From: Micromonospora sp. FIMYZ51
GTDB lineage: Bacteria > Actinomycetota > Actinomycetes > Mycobacteriales > Micromonosporaceae
Direction: 5' to 3'
DNA: 64,000 nucleotides
NCBI RefSeq assembly: GCF_038246755.1
Contig: NZ_CP134706.1
Location: 3,844,001-3,908,000 of the forward strand
The notes beneath the pieces were generated by a model, which saw nothing but the letters and a program-made list of their open reading frames with translations, was not told the origin of the DNA and made no database searches. Positions 1 through 7,384 of this stretch are shown one piece after another (position 1 is the first letter of the stretch; each line of letters starts with the position of its first letter). A program made the translations under genes and the position numbers.

Positions 1-522
1 GGCCTCCGCGACCACCACCGGGTCGTCGCTCACCACCGCCGTACGCAGCATCTGGTAGGCGTCGTCCGGGGTGGACGGTAGCGCCACCCGCAGCCCGGGG
101 GTGTGCGCGAAGTACGCCTCGATCGACTGGGAGTGCTGGGCGCAGGCTCCCGGCGAGTACCCCTGCTGCATCCGGATCACCAGCGGCGCCTTCCACCGGC
201 CGGCGCTGGCATAGCGGATGTTGGCGATCTGGTTGACGATCTGGTCCATCGCCACGAAGGTGAAGTCGGCGTACATGATCTCGGCGATCGGCCGCAGTCC
301 GGTCATGGCCGCGCCGAGCGCCATGCCGAGGAACCCGGTCTCGGAGATCGGGGTGTCGAAGATCCGGTCGGAACCGAACCGCTTGTGCAGTCCCTTGGTG
401 GCGCCGAACGGGCCGCCGGGCAGGGCCACGTCCTCGCCGAAGTAGACGGTGTCGGACCGGCTGTCCAGCGCCCAGGTCAGCGCCGCGTTGACGGCCTGGA
501 TGTACCGCAGCGACTCAGACAT
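1..522 (-). CDS. TPP-dependent 2-oxoacid/acetoin dehydrogenase E1 component, beta subunit (partial)
   Basis: The gene begins with ATG at 522 and runs off the left edge, so only about 174 N-terminal residues are present. The translation opens MSESLRYIQAVNAALTWAL and continues with GEDVALPGGPFGATKGL, then SETGFLGMALGAAMTGLRP. These are hallmark segments of the transketolase-like pyrimidine-binding domain of E1 beta subunits (pyruvate, branched-chain or acetoin dehydrogenase type). The family partners an alpha subunit to decarboxylate a 2-oxo acid or cleave acetoin with thiamine diphosphate. The start overlaps the stop of the upstream alpha-subunit gene by 8 bases, so the two are translationally coupled. 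The substrate cannot be read from the sequence. The surrounding sugar-acid genes suggest a 2-oxo intermediate of that pathway, which is inference. Confidence 0.88.
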   Translation of the reverse strand, partial: MSESLRYIQAVNAALTWALDSRSDTVYFGEDVALPGGPFGATKGLHKRFGSDRIFDTPISETGFLGMALGAAMTGLRPIAEIMYADFTFVAMDQIVNQIANIRYASAGRWKAPLVIRMQQGYSPGACAQHSQSIEAYFAHTPGLRVALPSTPDDAYQMLRTAVVSDDPVVVAEA

Positions 523-1450
523 AGACGTACTCCTTGACGGTCGCCGGGTCCGGGTACGGCACGGCGCGGGCGGCGGTGACGGCGGCCTCGACCTCGGCGG
601 CCACCTCGGCGTCGATGGCGTCGAGTCGGGCGGTCAGGTCGGCGGCGGCGGCGGCCCGGATGCGGGCCAGCGGCTCGCGTTCCCGGGCGGCGGCGACCTC
701 GCCGGCCGGCCGGTAGTGCTGCACGTCGCCGCTGTAGTGGCCGACCAGGCGCTCGGTCATCGCTTCCACGATGGACGGACCGGAGCCCTCCCGGGCCCGG
801 GTGACCGCGTCGCCGACCGCCTCGGCGACCGCGTCGGGGTCGTTGCCGTCGACGACCCGGCCGGGGATCCCGTACCCGGCGGCCCGCTCGGCGAGTTGCC
901 GGATCCGGACCATGTCCTCGATGCGCGACATCTCCGAGTAGACGTTGTTCTCCACCACGAGGACCAGCGGCAGGTCGAGCACGGCGGCAAGGTTGATCGC
1001 CTCGTGCACGTTGCCCTGGTTCATCGCGCCGTCGCCGATGCTTACCACCGAGACCGCGCCGCTGCCGGTGCGCTGCGCGGTGAGCGCGGCACCGGTGGCG
1101 ATCGGCACCCCGGCGCCGACGATCGAGTTCTCCCCCAGGAACCAGCGGCCGGGGTCGGACAGGTACGGCGAGGCGGCCCGGCCGCCGTTGATGGCCGAGT
1201 CGCGGCCCATCATCTCGGCGAACAGTCCGGCCATGTCCACGCCCCGGGCCAGCGCCCAACCGTGCCCGCGGTAGGTCGCGGTCACGTGGTCGCCGTCGCG
1301 CAGCGTACGGGCCGCGCCGACCGGGATGGCCTCCTGGCCGTTGCACAGGTGGATCGAGCCCGGGATCTCGCCAGCGTCCTTGAGGGCGGTCAGCCGCTCC
1401 TCGAACCGGCGGATCCGGGCCATCGCCCGGTAGTCGTCCGGCAGACCCAT
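515..1450 (-). CDS. TPP-dependent 2-oxoacid/acetoin dehydrogenase E1 component, alpha subunit
   Basis: A 311-residue protein opening MGLPDDYRAMARIRRFEERL, the standard E1 alpha N-terminus. The thiamine diphosphate motif is visible as GDGAMNQGNVHEAINLAA, followed by LVVENNVYSEMS. The central GHGWALARGVDMAGLFAEM segment also fits the family, and the length matches stand-alone E1 alpha subunits. A GTG lies one codon upstream, but ATG at 1450 is better placed behind the GAGGGGG Shine-Dalgarno. The gene is followed with an 8-base overlap by the beta subunit, so the two should form the usual alpha2beta2 heterotetramer. No E2 or E3 gene is in the window; they may lie beyond the left edge. Its promoter carries one arm of the operator pair at 1467-1570. 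Confidence 0.9.
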   Translation of the reverse strand: MGLPDDYRAMARIRRFEERLTALKDAGEIPGSIHLCNGQEAIPVGAARTLRDGDHVTATYRGHGWALARGVDMAGLFAEMMGRDSAINGGRAASPYLSDPGRWFLGENSIVGAGVPIATGAALTAQRTGSGAVSVVSIGDGAMNQGNVHEAINLAAVLDLPLVLVVENNVYSEMSRIEDMVRIRQLAERAAGYGIPGRVVDGNDPDAVAEAVGDAVTRAREGSGPSIVEAMTERLVGHYSGDVQHYRPAGEVAAAREREPLARIRAAAAADLTARLDAIDAEVAAEVEAAVTAARAVPYPDPATVKEYVYV

Positions 1451-1466
1451 CACACCCCCTCAGATG

Positions 1467-1570
1467 AATTAGAGCCCTATTGCGGCTCGTTCGGATTGGA
1501 GCCTAGACCAGGGACATCAAGCTATGGAAGAGTGCATGAGCAAGTTTGTGGCCGTTATAGGTCTCTAATT
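1467..1570. promoter_or_regulatory. Mirrored operator/promoter elements between divergent genes
   Basis: Two 20-base elements lie in inverted orientation, AATTAGAGCCCTATTGCGGC at 1467-1486 and the reverse complement of AATTAGAGACCTATAACGGC at 1551-1570. They agree at 17 of 20 positions. Read in the direction of each gene, both are GCCG-NN-ATAGG-N-CTCTAATT directly ahead of a Shine-Dalgarno and the start codon. The E1 alpha gene leaves leftward and the dehydratase rightward. The elements cover the likely -10 (TATAGG at 1556-1561 for the rightward gene), so a single local regulator could control both promoters. The regulator gene is not in the window. Confidence 0.6.
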
Positions 1571-1580
1571 TGGGGGCAGC

Positions 1581-2711
1581 ATGGAGATCACCGCCGTCGA
1601 GTCGGTGGTGCGGGGTGACGCGCACTTCGTCGCGGTGCACACGTCGACCGGACTGGTCGGCGTCGGACAGTCCGCCTGCTGGGGCTATCCGACCGCCGTG
1701 CACGCGGTCGTGGAGTCGTTCCGGCCGTACCTGCTCGGCGCCGACCCGAACCGGATCGAGCAGCACTGGCACCACCTGTACCGGATGGGCCCGTTCCGGG
1801 GGTCGGTGCTCACCGCCGCGGTCTCCGCGATCGACCTGGCGCTGTGGGACCTGCTCGGCAAGCGCCTCGAAGTGCCGGTCTGGCAGCTGCTCGGCGGCCG
1901 GGTCCGCGACCGGATCCGGCTGCACCTGCTGCTGCCCGGCACCGGCGCGCCGGCCCTCGCCGAGCAGGCCGCCGCCGCGGTCGCCGACGGGTTCACCGCG
2001 GTGAAGTTCGACCCGCTGCCGGCGAACTACGGCGACCTGTCGCTGGCCCGGCTGGTCGCCGAGACGGAGGCGACCACCGCCGCCGTCCGCGACGCGGTCG
2101 GCCCCGACATCGACCTGCTCGTCGAACTGCACCGCAAGCTCACCCCGTTGCAGGCCGAAGCGGTGGTACCGGCGGTCGGCCGGCTGCACCCGCTGCTGGT
2201 GGAGGACCCGATCCAGATCGACAGCGTGAGCAGCCAGGCCGAGGTCGCCCGACGCGCGCTCGGCGTACCCATGGCCAACGGGGAGCGGCTGCACACCATC
2301 TGGGAGTTCAAGGAGCTGCTGGCGCAGGGCGGTGCCCAGTACGTCCGCCCCGATCTCGGTCTGGCCGGCGGCATCAGCCACGCCCGCAAGATCGCCGCGC
2401 TGGCCGAGTCGTACCACGCGGCCGTGGTCAGCCACAACTGCCTCGGGCCGCTGCTCACCATGGCCTCGGTGCACCTGGACACGGCGATCCCGAACTTCGT
2501 GACGCAGGAGTACTCCCCGCTGGACGACCTGCTCGCCGACGGCCCGGCCCGGGCCTGCGTCCGCCGCCAGGGCGGCTTCCTGCCGATCCCCGAGGCGCCC
2601 GGTCTCGGCGTCACCCTGGACCTCGCCGACGAGACCCCACTGGACCTGACCGGCCGTCCCCTCACCCGGATCCCGTACCGCGCCGACGGCTCCATCGCCT
2701 ACGCCGTCTAG
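1581..2711 (+). CDS. Mandelate racemase/enolase superfamily acid-sugar dehydratase
   Basis: A 376-residue protein with the enolase-superfamily layout: an N-terminal capping domain, then a TIM barrel. FTAVKFDP holds the conserved lysine of the KxD/KxK strand. Candidate metal and acid/base residues follow in order in DLLVELHRKLT, VEDPIQID and ANGERLHT. The SHNCLGPL segment near residue 290 resembles the catalytic His of galactonate/mannonate dehydratases. The family removes water from aldonic or uronic acids to give 2-keto-3-deoxy acids. The exact substrate is unknown. The gene is divergent from the E1 genes, has a GGGGG Shine-Dalgarno, and ends just before an intergenic repeat. It is probably the dehydratase step of this locus. 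Confidence 0.85.
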   Translation: MEITAVESVVRGDAHFVAVHTSTGLVGVGQSACWGYPTAVHAVVESFRPYLLGADPNRIEQHWHHLYRMGPFRGSVLTAAVSAIDLALWDLLGKRLEVPVWQLLGGRVRDRIRLHLLLPGTGAPALAEQAAAAVADGFTAVKFDPLPANYGDLSLARLVAETEATTAAVRDAVGPDIDLLVELHRKLTPLQAEAVVPAVGRLHPLLVEDPIQIDSVSSQAEVARRALGVPMANGERLHTIWEFKELLAQGGAQYVRPDLGLAGGISHARKIAALAESYHAAVVSHNCLGPLLTMASVHLDTAIPNFVTQEYSPLDDLLADGPARACVRRQGGFLPIPEAPGLGVTLDLADETPLDLTGRPLTRIPYRADGSIAYAV

Positions 2712-2715
2712 GTGC

Positions 2716-2767
2716 AAGGAAGGGCCCCCTGTTAACGCCTGGTGTATAGCAGGGGGCCCCGGTTAAC
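2716..2767. repeat. Intergenic GTTAAC/GGGGCCC inverted repeat, copy 1
   Basis: Arms AGGGCCCCCTGTTAAC and CAGGGGGCCCCGGTTAAC flank a short spacer, giving a GC hairpin between two converging genes. It may act as a bidirectional transcription end. The TAA stop of the mutarotase gene is formed by the right-hand GTTAAC. Four more copies lie at 19086, 26929, 48408 and 51974. Confidence 0.8.
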
Positions 2768-3212
2768 AATCCGCCGCGATCCCCGCGTGGTGAAAGACCG
2801 GGTACGCCCAGAGCGGCTCGCCGTCAGCGTCGGCGATCTCGGCGAACAGGTGCGCCAGCGAGGCCGTCCACCGGGCCTGCACCGCCGACGCGCCGGTGAC
2901 CCGGCTGGCGTGCTCGAAGCCCCACCGGGTACGCAACACGCAGATCAGCAGCAGCCCGTGCCGGTAGATGTGGTAGTCGTACACGCCCGCCTCGTCGAGC
3001 AGGGCGGCCATCTCCGGCCACAGCTCGACGTGCCGGCGCTCGTACTCGGCTTCCGCGCCGGGGCGCAGCCGGTACAGATGGCACACCTGGATCCCCGGCC
3101 CACGGGCCGGTCCCGCCCCCGATCCGGTGCCAGGATCGGGGACGGGACCGGGGTGACCCGCATCCGGACACCGCGGTGTGCCCGGATCGGGTCGATCCAG
3201 CGGTGCGCTCAC
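2763..3212 (-). CDS. rhaM: L-rhamnose mutarotase family protein (RhaM/DUF718)
   Basis: A 149-residue protein. The last 105 or so residues match the RhaM/DUF718 fold: IQVCHLYRLRPGAEAEYERR, then HVELWPEMAALLDEAGVYDY and later RTRWGFEH. Family members interconvert the anomers of L-rhamnose or related 6-deoxy sugars so that uptake or the first enzyme gets the right form. The only in-frame start is the GTG at 3212, which overlaps the stop of the upstream permease as GTGA. This adds a proline-rich extension of about 40 residues absent from typical 104-110-residue members. It is the last gene of the importer operon, which supports a deoxyhexose-like substrate, though uronates are possible. Confidence 0.83.
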   Translation of the reverse strand: MSAPLDRPDPGTPRCPDAGHPGPVPDPGTGSGAGPARGPGIQVCHLYRLRPGAEAEYERRHVELWPEMAALLDEAGVYDYHIYRHGLLLICVLRTRWGFEHASRVTGASAVQARWTASLAHLFAEIADADGEPLWAYPVFHHAGIAADC

Positions 3213-4042
3213 TTGCCGGAGCCGGCGAGCGCGCCGGAGACCAGCTGGCGTTGGAACACCAGGTAGATGATGAGCACCGGCAGCAGGGCCACGATCAGGC
3301 CGGCGCTTACCAGCGGCACCGACACGTCGTACTGGCCGCTGAGCAGGGACACCCCGACCATCAACGTCTTCGAGTCCGAGCCGCCCATGATGACCAGCGG
3401 CAGCAGCAGGTCGTTCCACATCCAGACGAAGTTGAAGATGGCCAGCGCCGCGAGTGCCGGGGTGGCGATCGGGGCGAGCAGCCGGAACAGGATGGTGAAG
3501 TGTCCGGCCCCGTCGACCCGGGCCGCCTCGATCAGCTCGTCGGGCACCTGCTGGAAGTAGCCGGCGAGCTGGTACGTGCCCAACGGCAGGCCGAACGCCG
3601 CGTACGCCAGGATCAGCCCCTGGTACTCCCCGGACATGCCCAGGTCCAGCACGGTCTGGTACAGCGGGTAGATGATCGCCTGGCTGGGAATGGTCAGGGT
3701 GATGATGATGAACAGGAACACCAGCTTGCCGCCGCGGAACCGCAGCTTGGTCACGGTGTACGCGACGAGCATCGCGGCCAGCACCGAGAGCACCAGGCCA
3801 CCGACCGTGGTGATGATCGAGTTGAGCAGCAGCCGGGGCATGTTCATCCGCTTGAACGCCTCGACGTAGTTCTCGAAGGTGATCCCGGCCGGCAACCCGA
3901 GCGGGTCCCGGGCGAATCCGGTCTGCGTCTTGAGCGAGCTGACCACGGTGAACAACAGCGGGTAGAGCGCCGCCACCGCGACCACCACCAACGCGAAGAC
4001 CAACAGGTAGCGCCCGATCTGGGCGGAGTGTCGTCGGCTCAT
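3209..4042 (-). CDS. Carbohydrate ABC transporter permease (MalG-like)
   Basis: A 277-residue inner-membrane protein with about six hydrophobic segments, the first at residues 10-30 (YLLVFALVVVAVAALYPLLF). The EAA loop that contacts the ATPase is visible as LIEAARVDGAGHFTILFRLL. This places it in the MalG/CUT1 class of sugar permeases. The start is ATG at 4042, overlapping the stop of the partner permease by 4 bases (ATGA). The stop overlaps the mutarotase GTG. No ATP-binding subunit is encoded nearby; CUT1 importers of actinomycetes often share an MsiK-type ATPase encoded elsewhere, which is known for the family and assumed here. Confidence 0.92.
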   Translation of the reverse strand: MSRRHSAQIGRYLLVFALVVVAVAALYPLLFTVVSSLKTQTGFARDPLGLPAGITFENYVEAFKRMNMPRLLLNSIITTVGGLVLSVLAAMLVAYTVTKLRFRGGKLVFLFIIITLTIPSQAIIYPLYQTVLDLGMSGEYQGLILAYAAFGLPLGTYQLAGYFQQVPDELIEAARVDGAGHFTILFRLLAPIATPALAALAIFNFVWMWNDLLLPLVIMGGSDSKTLMVGVSLLSGQYDVSVPLVSAGLIVALLPVLIIYLVFQRQLVSGALAGSGK

Positions 4043-4998
4043 CGCGGCTTCCGGGTCCCCTCTTTGAACATGTGCCGCACGCTGAAGATCGACAACACGG
4101 CGACGAAGACGAACAGGGCAATACCGATGGCCGAGCCGTACCCCCGGTCGAGGAACTGGAAGGTGGTGAGGAAGACCAGGTACTCGGGGAGCATTGTGGC
4201 GTTGCCGGGGCCACCCTGGGTCAGCGCGTAGATCAGCGGGAAGAGCCAGATCAGTACGCCGGAGGCGCAGAGCACGCTCCAGTACGCCACGGTCGGGCGC
4301 AGCATCGGCACCACCACGGCGAAGAGTCGCCGCCAGAACCCGGCACCGTCGAGGTACGCGGCCTCCAGCACCTCCTCCGGAATGGTGGCCAGCCCGGCCA
4401 GGTAGGTCATCACGCCCAGGCCGAAGAAGCTCCACAGCGCCACCGCGACAAGCGAGAAGAGGGCGCTGTTCTGGCCGTTGAGCCACTCCATGGCCAGCGG
4501 TTCCAGCCCGACCGAACGCAGCAGGGCGTTGATCGGCCCGTCCGGGGAAAGGATCTGCCGGAACATGATGCCGACCACGATCGGCGCGATGGTGTACGGG
4601 ACGAAGTAGACAGCCCGGAAGAACTTCCAGCCCGGCGCCCGTTGGTGGATCAGCACCGCCAACACCAGCGGCACCACGATCCAGACCGGCAGGGTGGCCA
4701 CCACCAGCAGGGCGTTGCGGAAGCTGGCCAGCACCACCGGGTCGTCGAACATTCGGGTGTAGTTGTCGAACCCGGCGAAGGAGCTGTCGCCGAACCCACT
4801 TGAGGATTCGAAGCTGGTGATCACGCCCCGGATCAGCGGCACCAGCTTGAAGGTGACCGCCAGGGCCATTGCCGGCAGCACCAGCAGGGCACCGAACCAC
4901 CACTCCCGGGCGTGCCGGGGCCGCCGGCTACGGCGTACCGGCGAGGGTGGGGTCGTCGCGACGGCCGGCTCGGCGGCCGGCGCGGTGGAGATGCTCAT
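4039..4998 (-). CDS. Carbohydrate ABC transporter permease (MalF-like)
   Basis: A 319-residue permease. The first TM follows a basic cytoplasmic tail (RRSRRPRHAREWWFGALLVL), and the EAA loop reads VLEAAYLDGAGFWRRLFAVV. It pairs with the MalG-like permease as the heterodimeric membrane channel of a CUT1 sugar importer. ATG at 4998 was chosen because GGGGGAGGA lies just upstream; an in-frame ATG 51 bases further upstream has no such signal and would put a proline-rich tail in front. It follows the binding-protein gene after 61 bases. Confidence 0.92.
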   Translation of the reverse strand: MSISTAPAAEPAVATTPPSPVRRSRRPRHAREWWFGALLVLPAMALAVTFKLVPLIRGVITSFESSSGFGDSSFAGFDNYTRMFDDPVVLASFRNALLVVATLPVWIVVPLVLAVLIHQRAPGWKFFRAVYFVPYTIAPIVVGIMFRQILSPDGPINALLRSVGLEPLAMEWLNGQNSALFSLVAVALWSFFGLGVMTYLAGLATIPEEVLEAAYLDGAGFWRRLFAVVVPMLRPTVAYWSVLCASGVLIWLFPLIYALTQGGPGNATMLPEYLVFLTTFQFLDRGYGSAIGIALFVFVAVLSIFSVRHMFKEGTRKPR

Positions 4999-5059
4999 CG
5001 GGTTGTCCTCCCCCGGGCTGTCGGGTGGGGTGGCCCCCGGCCACCCCACCCGCGTGCGA

Positions 5060-6361
5060 CTAGTTGCCCTGCTTCTTCGTCGGGCTGCGCTCCAGCGCCT
5101 GCTGCATCTGCTCGGCCCACTTGTCGACGGTGAGCTGGCCGAGGGTGATCTGCTGCCAGCCCCGGGCCAGCGCGTCGGCCTCCGGGCCGGAGAGCATCAC
5201 ACCGGCGTGCAGGGTCGGCTCGGCGATCAACTCCTGGATCTTCTTGAACGCCGGCGACGAGGGCAGCAGCGCCGGGTCCACGTTCTTGTTCAGCGGCTGC
5301 CCCTTGGCGTACTTCACCCAGAGTTCGCCGTTCTCCTTGCCGGCCAGCCAGCTGATGAACTTCAGGCCGGCGTCCTTCTTCTCGCTCCACTTGGTCACGC
5401 CGTAGACGGCGCCCTCGATGCCGGAGAACTTGCCGGCCAGCGGCGCGGACGGGTTGATCGTCGGCCACCGGGTGACGCCGAGCTTGTCGTCGCCGAGGGC
5501 CTTGCCGAACGCCTCCCAGTTCACCGCGTCGGAGATGATGGTGCCGGCGAAGGCGGCGTCACCGCGCTGGAAGATGTCGGCACCGTCGGGCAGCATGGTG
5601 ATCGACGGGGCGTTCTTGTTGGTCCAGCCCTTGGTGGTGATCTCGGCAAGCTTCTCCAGGACCTGGACCAGCTTCGGGTCCTTCCAGGACAGGGTGCCGT
5701 TGAGCAGGCCGCGGATGTCGTCCTCGGTCAGGTAGTTGCGGGCGATCTCCGGGAAGTCCCAGTACGCCGGGAAGGTGCCGGACAGCCCCAGCGCCAGGCA
5801 GGTCTTGCCGGCGTTCTTCACCGCCTCGCAGGCCGCGCCGAAGTCGTCCCAGGTGGCCGGCGGGTTCTCCGGGTCCAGCCCGGCCTCGGTCAGCACGTCC
5901 TTGTTGTAGTAGAGGACGTTGCCCTGGTAGGAGAAGGGCACGCCGTAGCAGGGCTTGCTGGTGTCGAACTCCTCGCAGGCACCGCTGTAGGTGACCAGAT
6001 CCTTGTTGATCTCGGCCGCCTTGTCGCCCAGCGGCGTGTACGCCCCCCGCCGGTCGAACAGTTCCAGCCCGGCGTTGTTGGCCATCACGTCCGGACCGGA
6101 CTGCGAGGTGATGTACGGCCCCTGCACCTCGGGGTACTTGTCGAACGGGACCGACTGCAACTCCAGCTTGATGTCCTGGTGGCTGGCCTCGAAGGCGGTC
6201 TTCACCTGCTGCCAGTACTCGGTGCCGCCCGGCTCCCAGGTGAGCACCTTGAGGGTCACCGGACCGTCGGCGGCGGCGTCACTTCCGCCGCCACATCCGG
6301 CGAGCAGCGCGGCAGTGGCCACACCGGCGGCTAGGACGCCTGTCAATCTACGTCGAAACAT
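5060..6361 (-). CDS. Extracellular carbohydrate-binding lipoprotein of the ABC importer
   Basis: A 433-residue solute-binding protein. The lipoprotein signal is LAAGVATAALLAGCGGGSD, with the lipobox cysteine near residue 23. The mature part has the type 1 extracellular binding fold: KVLTWEPGGTEYWQQVKTAF at the N-terminus and the conserved GVPFSYQGNVLYYNKDVL segment about one third in. It captures sugar or an oligosaccharide outside the membrane and delivers it to the two permeases encoded downstream. It sits 15 bases after the oxidoreductase gene in the same operon. The ligand is not deducible; the linked mutarotase hints at a 6-deoxyhexose or its glycoside. Confidence 0.92.
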   Translation of the reverse strand: MFRRRLTGVLAAGVATAALLAGCGGGSDAAADGPVTLKVLTWEPGGTEYWQQVKTAFEASHQDIKLELQSVPFDKYPEVQGPYITSQSGPDVMANNAGLELFDRRGAYTPLGDKAAEINKDLVTYSGACEEFDTSKPCYGVPFSYQGNVLYYNKDVLTEAGLDPENPPATWDDFGAACEAVKNAGKTCLALGLSGTFPAYWDFPEIARNYLTEDDIRGLLNGTLSWKDPKLVQVLEKLAEITTKGWTNKNAPSITMLPDGADIFQRGDAAFAGTIISDAVNWEAFGKALGDDKLGVTRWPTINPSAPLAGKFSGIEGAVYGVTKWSEKKDAGLKFISWLAGKENGELWVKYAKGQPLNKNVDPALLPSSPAFKKIQELIAEPTLHAGVMLSGPEADALARGWQQITLGQLTVDKWAEQMQQALERSPTKKQGN

Positions 6362-6376
6362 CGGCGCAAACTCCTG

Positions 6377-7384
6377 TCAGGAGAGGGGTTCGGGGGAAAT
6401 CCGACGGGGCGCGCCACCGGCGGCGGCACTGTCGGCCATGGCCGTGGCGACCTGCACCACGTGCAACCCGTCGGCGAGCGGGACGACCGCCGACGACTCG
6501 GTGCCGGTCACCTGACCGACGAAGTGGCGCAGTTCGGCGGCGAGGGCACCGCCGCCGTCGACCGGCGAGAGCAGCCAGTCCGGCGCCTCGGTCTGCTCGC
6601 CCTGGACGAGCAGGGTGGGGTGGCTGAGGTCGACGTGCGCGACCCCGTCGGTGCCGTACACCTCGACCAGGTCCGAGGTGTGGTTGGGCGTGTGTTCGGG
6701 CAGGAGGTAGCTGTTGCGGATCGACGACACCACCTCGTTGGCGTGTCGAAGTTCCGCCCACACCAGGACCGGTGATGCCGATCCGGGTCGGGTCCGGGCC
6801 GCCGCACGGACCTCGACCACCGGCGACTGGGCGTACCAGATCGCCAGGTCGATGTCGTGCACGGCGGTGAGCAGGGCCGGGTGCTCGTCGGGAAAGAGCC
6901 GGCTGAGCGTGCGCGGCCGGTCCCGACGGGAGGAGACGGCCAGCACCTGTCCGAGCGCGCCGGCCCGGACCGCGTCGTACAGCGCCCGGTGTGGGGCGCT
7001 GTGCCGCAGGATGTGCCCCGGCTGGCAGATCACCTCGTGGGTGCGCGCCGCGGCGACGATCGCGGCGGCGTCGGTCACCGTCGCCGCGAGGGGCTTCTCG
7101 ACCAGGACCGGCACGCCGGCGCCGAGCAGGGCGACGGCGACCGCCCGGTGCGCGGGACCGGGCACGCACACCGAGGCCGCCTGCGGCGCCCCGGCGGCGA
7201 GCAGGTCCTCGACCGTGCCGAAGGTGCGCGGCACGTCGTACTCGGCGGCGACCCGCTGCCGTACGCCGGGATCCGGGTCGACAAGCGCGGTCACCGCGAC
7301 TCCGAGGGACCGGTACGCGGCCACGTGCCGCAGCCCGAACGCGCCCGCCCCGACCACGGCGACCTCGATGCGTTGGTGCCTCAT
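6377..7384 (-). CDS. Gfo/Idh/MocA family NAD(P)-dependent oxidoreductase
   Basis: A 335-residue protein with an N-terminal Rossmann domain (IEVAVVGAGAFGLRHVAAYR), the diagnostic EKP motif in PVLVEKPLAATV and the AVHDIDLAIWY catalytic segment. Family enzymes oxidise or reduce hydroxyl groups of sugars, inositols and aldoses with NAD(P). In this locus it could perform the first oxidation of the imported sugar to a lactone or keto sugar; this is inference. The start ATG at 7384 overlaps the stop of the M20 hydrolase gene by 4 bases. Confidence 0.88.
   Translation of the reverse strand: MRHQRIEVAVVGAGAFGLRHVAAYRSLGVAVTALVDPDPGVRQRVAAEYDVPRTFGTVEDLLAAGAPQAASVCVPGPAHRAVAVALLGAGVPVLVEKPLAATVTDAAAIVAAARTHEVICQPGHILRHSAPHRALYDAVRAGALGQVLAVSSRRDRPRTLSRLFPDEHPALLTAVHDIDLAIWYAQSPVVEVRAAARTRPGSASPVLVWAELRHANEVVSSIRNSYLLPEHTPNHTSDLVEVYGTDGVAHVDLSHPTLLVQGEQTEAPDWLLSPVDGGGALAAELRHFVGQVTGTESSAVVPLADGLHVVQVATAMADSAAAGGAPRRISPEPLS

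Noticed and set aside
449-1618. Long open frame on the plus strand across the E1 genes
   Set aside because: It is a GC-bias shadow: low-complexity Gly/Val/Arg/Asp translation opposite clearly conserved E1 alpha and beta genes.
2763-4214. A 483-codon frame that would fuse the mutarotase to an upstream arginine-rich part
   Set aside because: The upstream part lies in the shadow of the permease gene; the GTG at 3212 with GTGA overlap is the sensible start.
3209-4903. One long leftward frame of 564 codons across both permeases
   Set aside because: Only the last 277 codons encode the MalG-like permease; the upstream part is the out-of-frame shadow of the MalF-like gene, so this is not a fusion.
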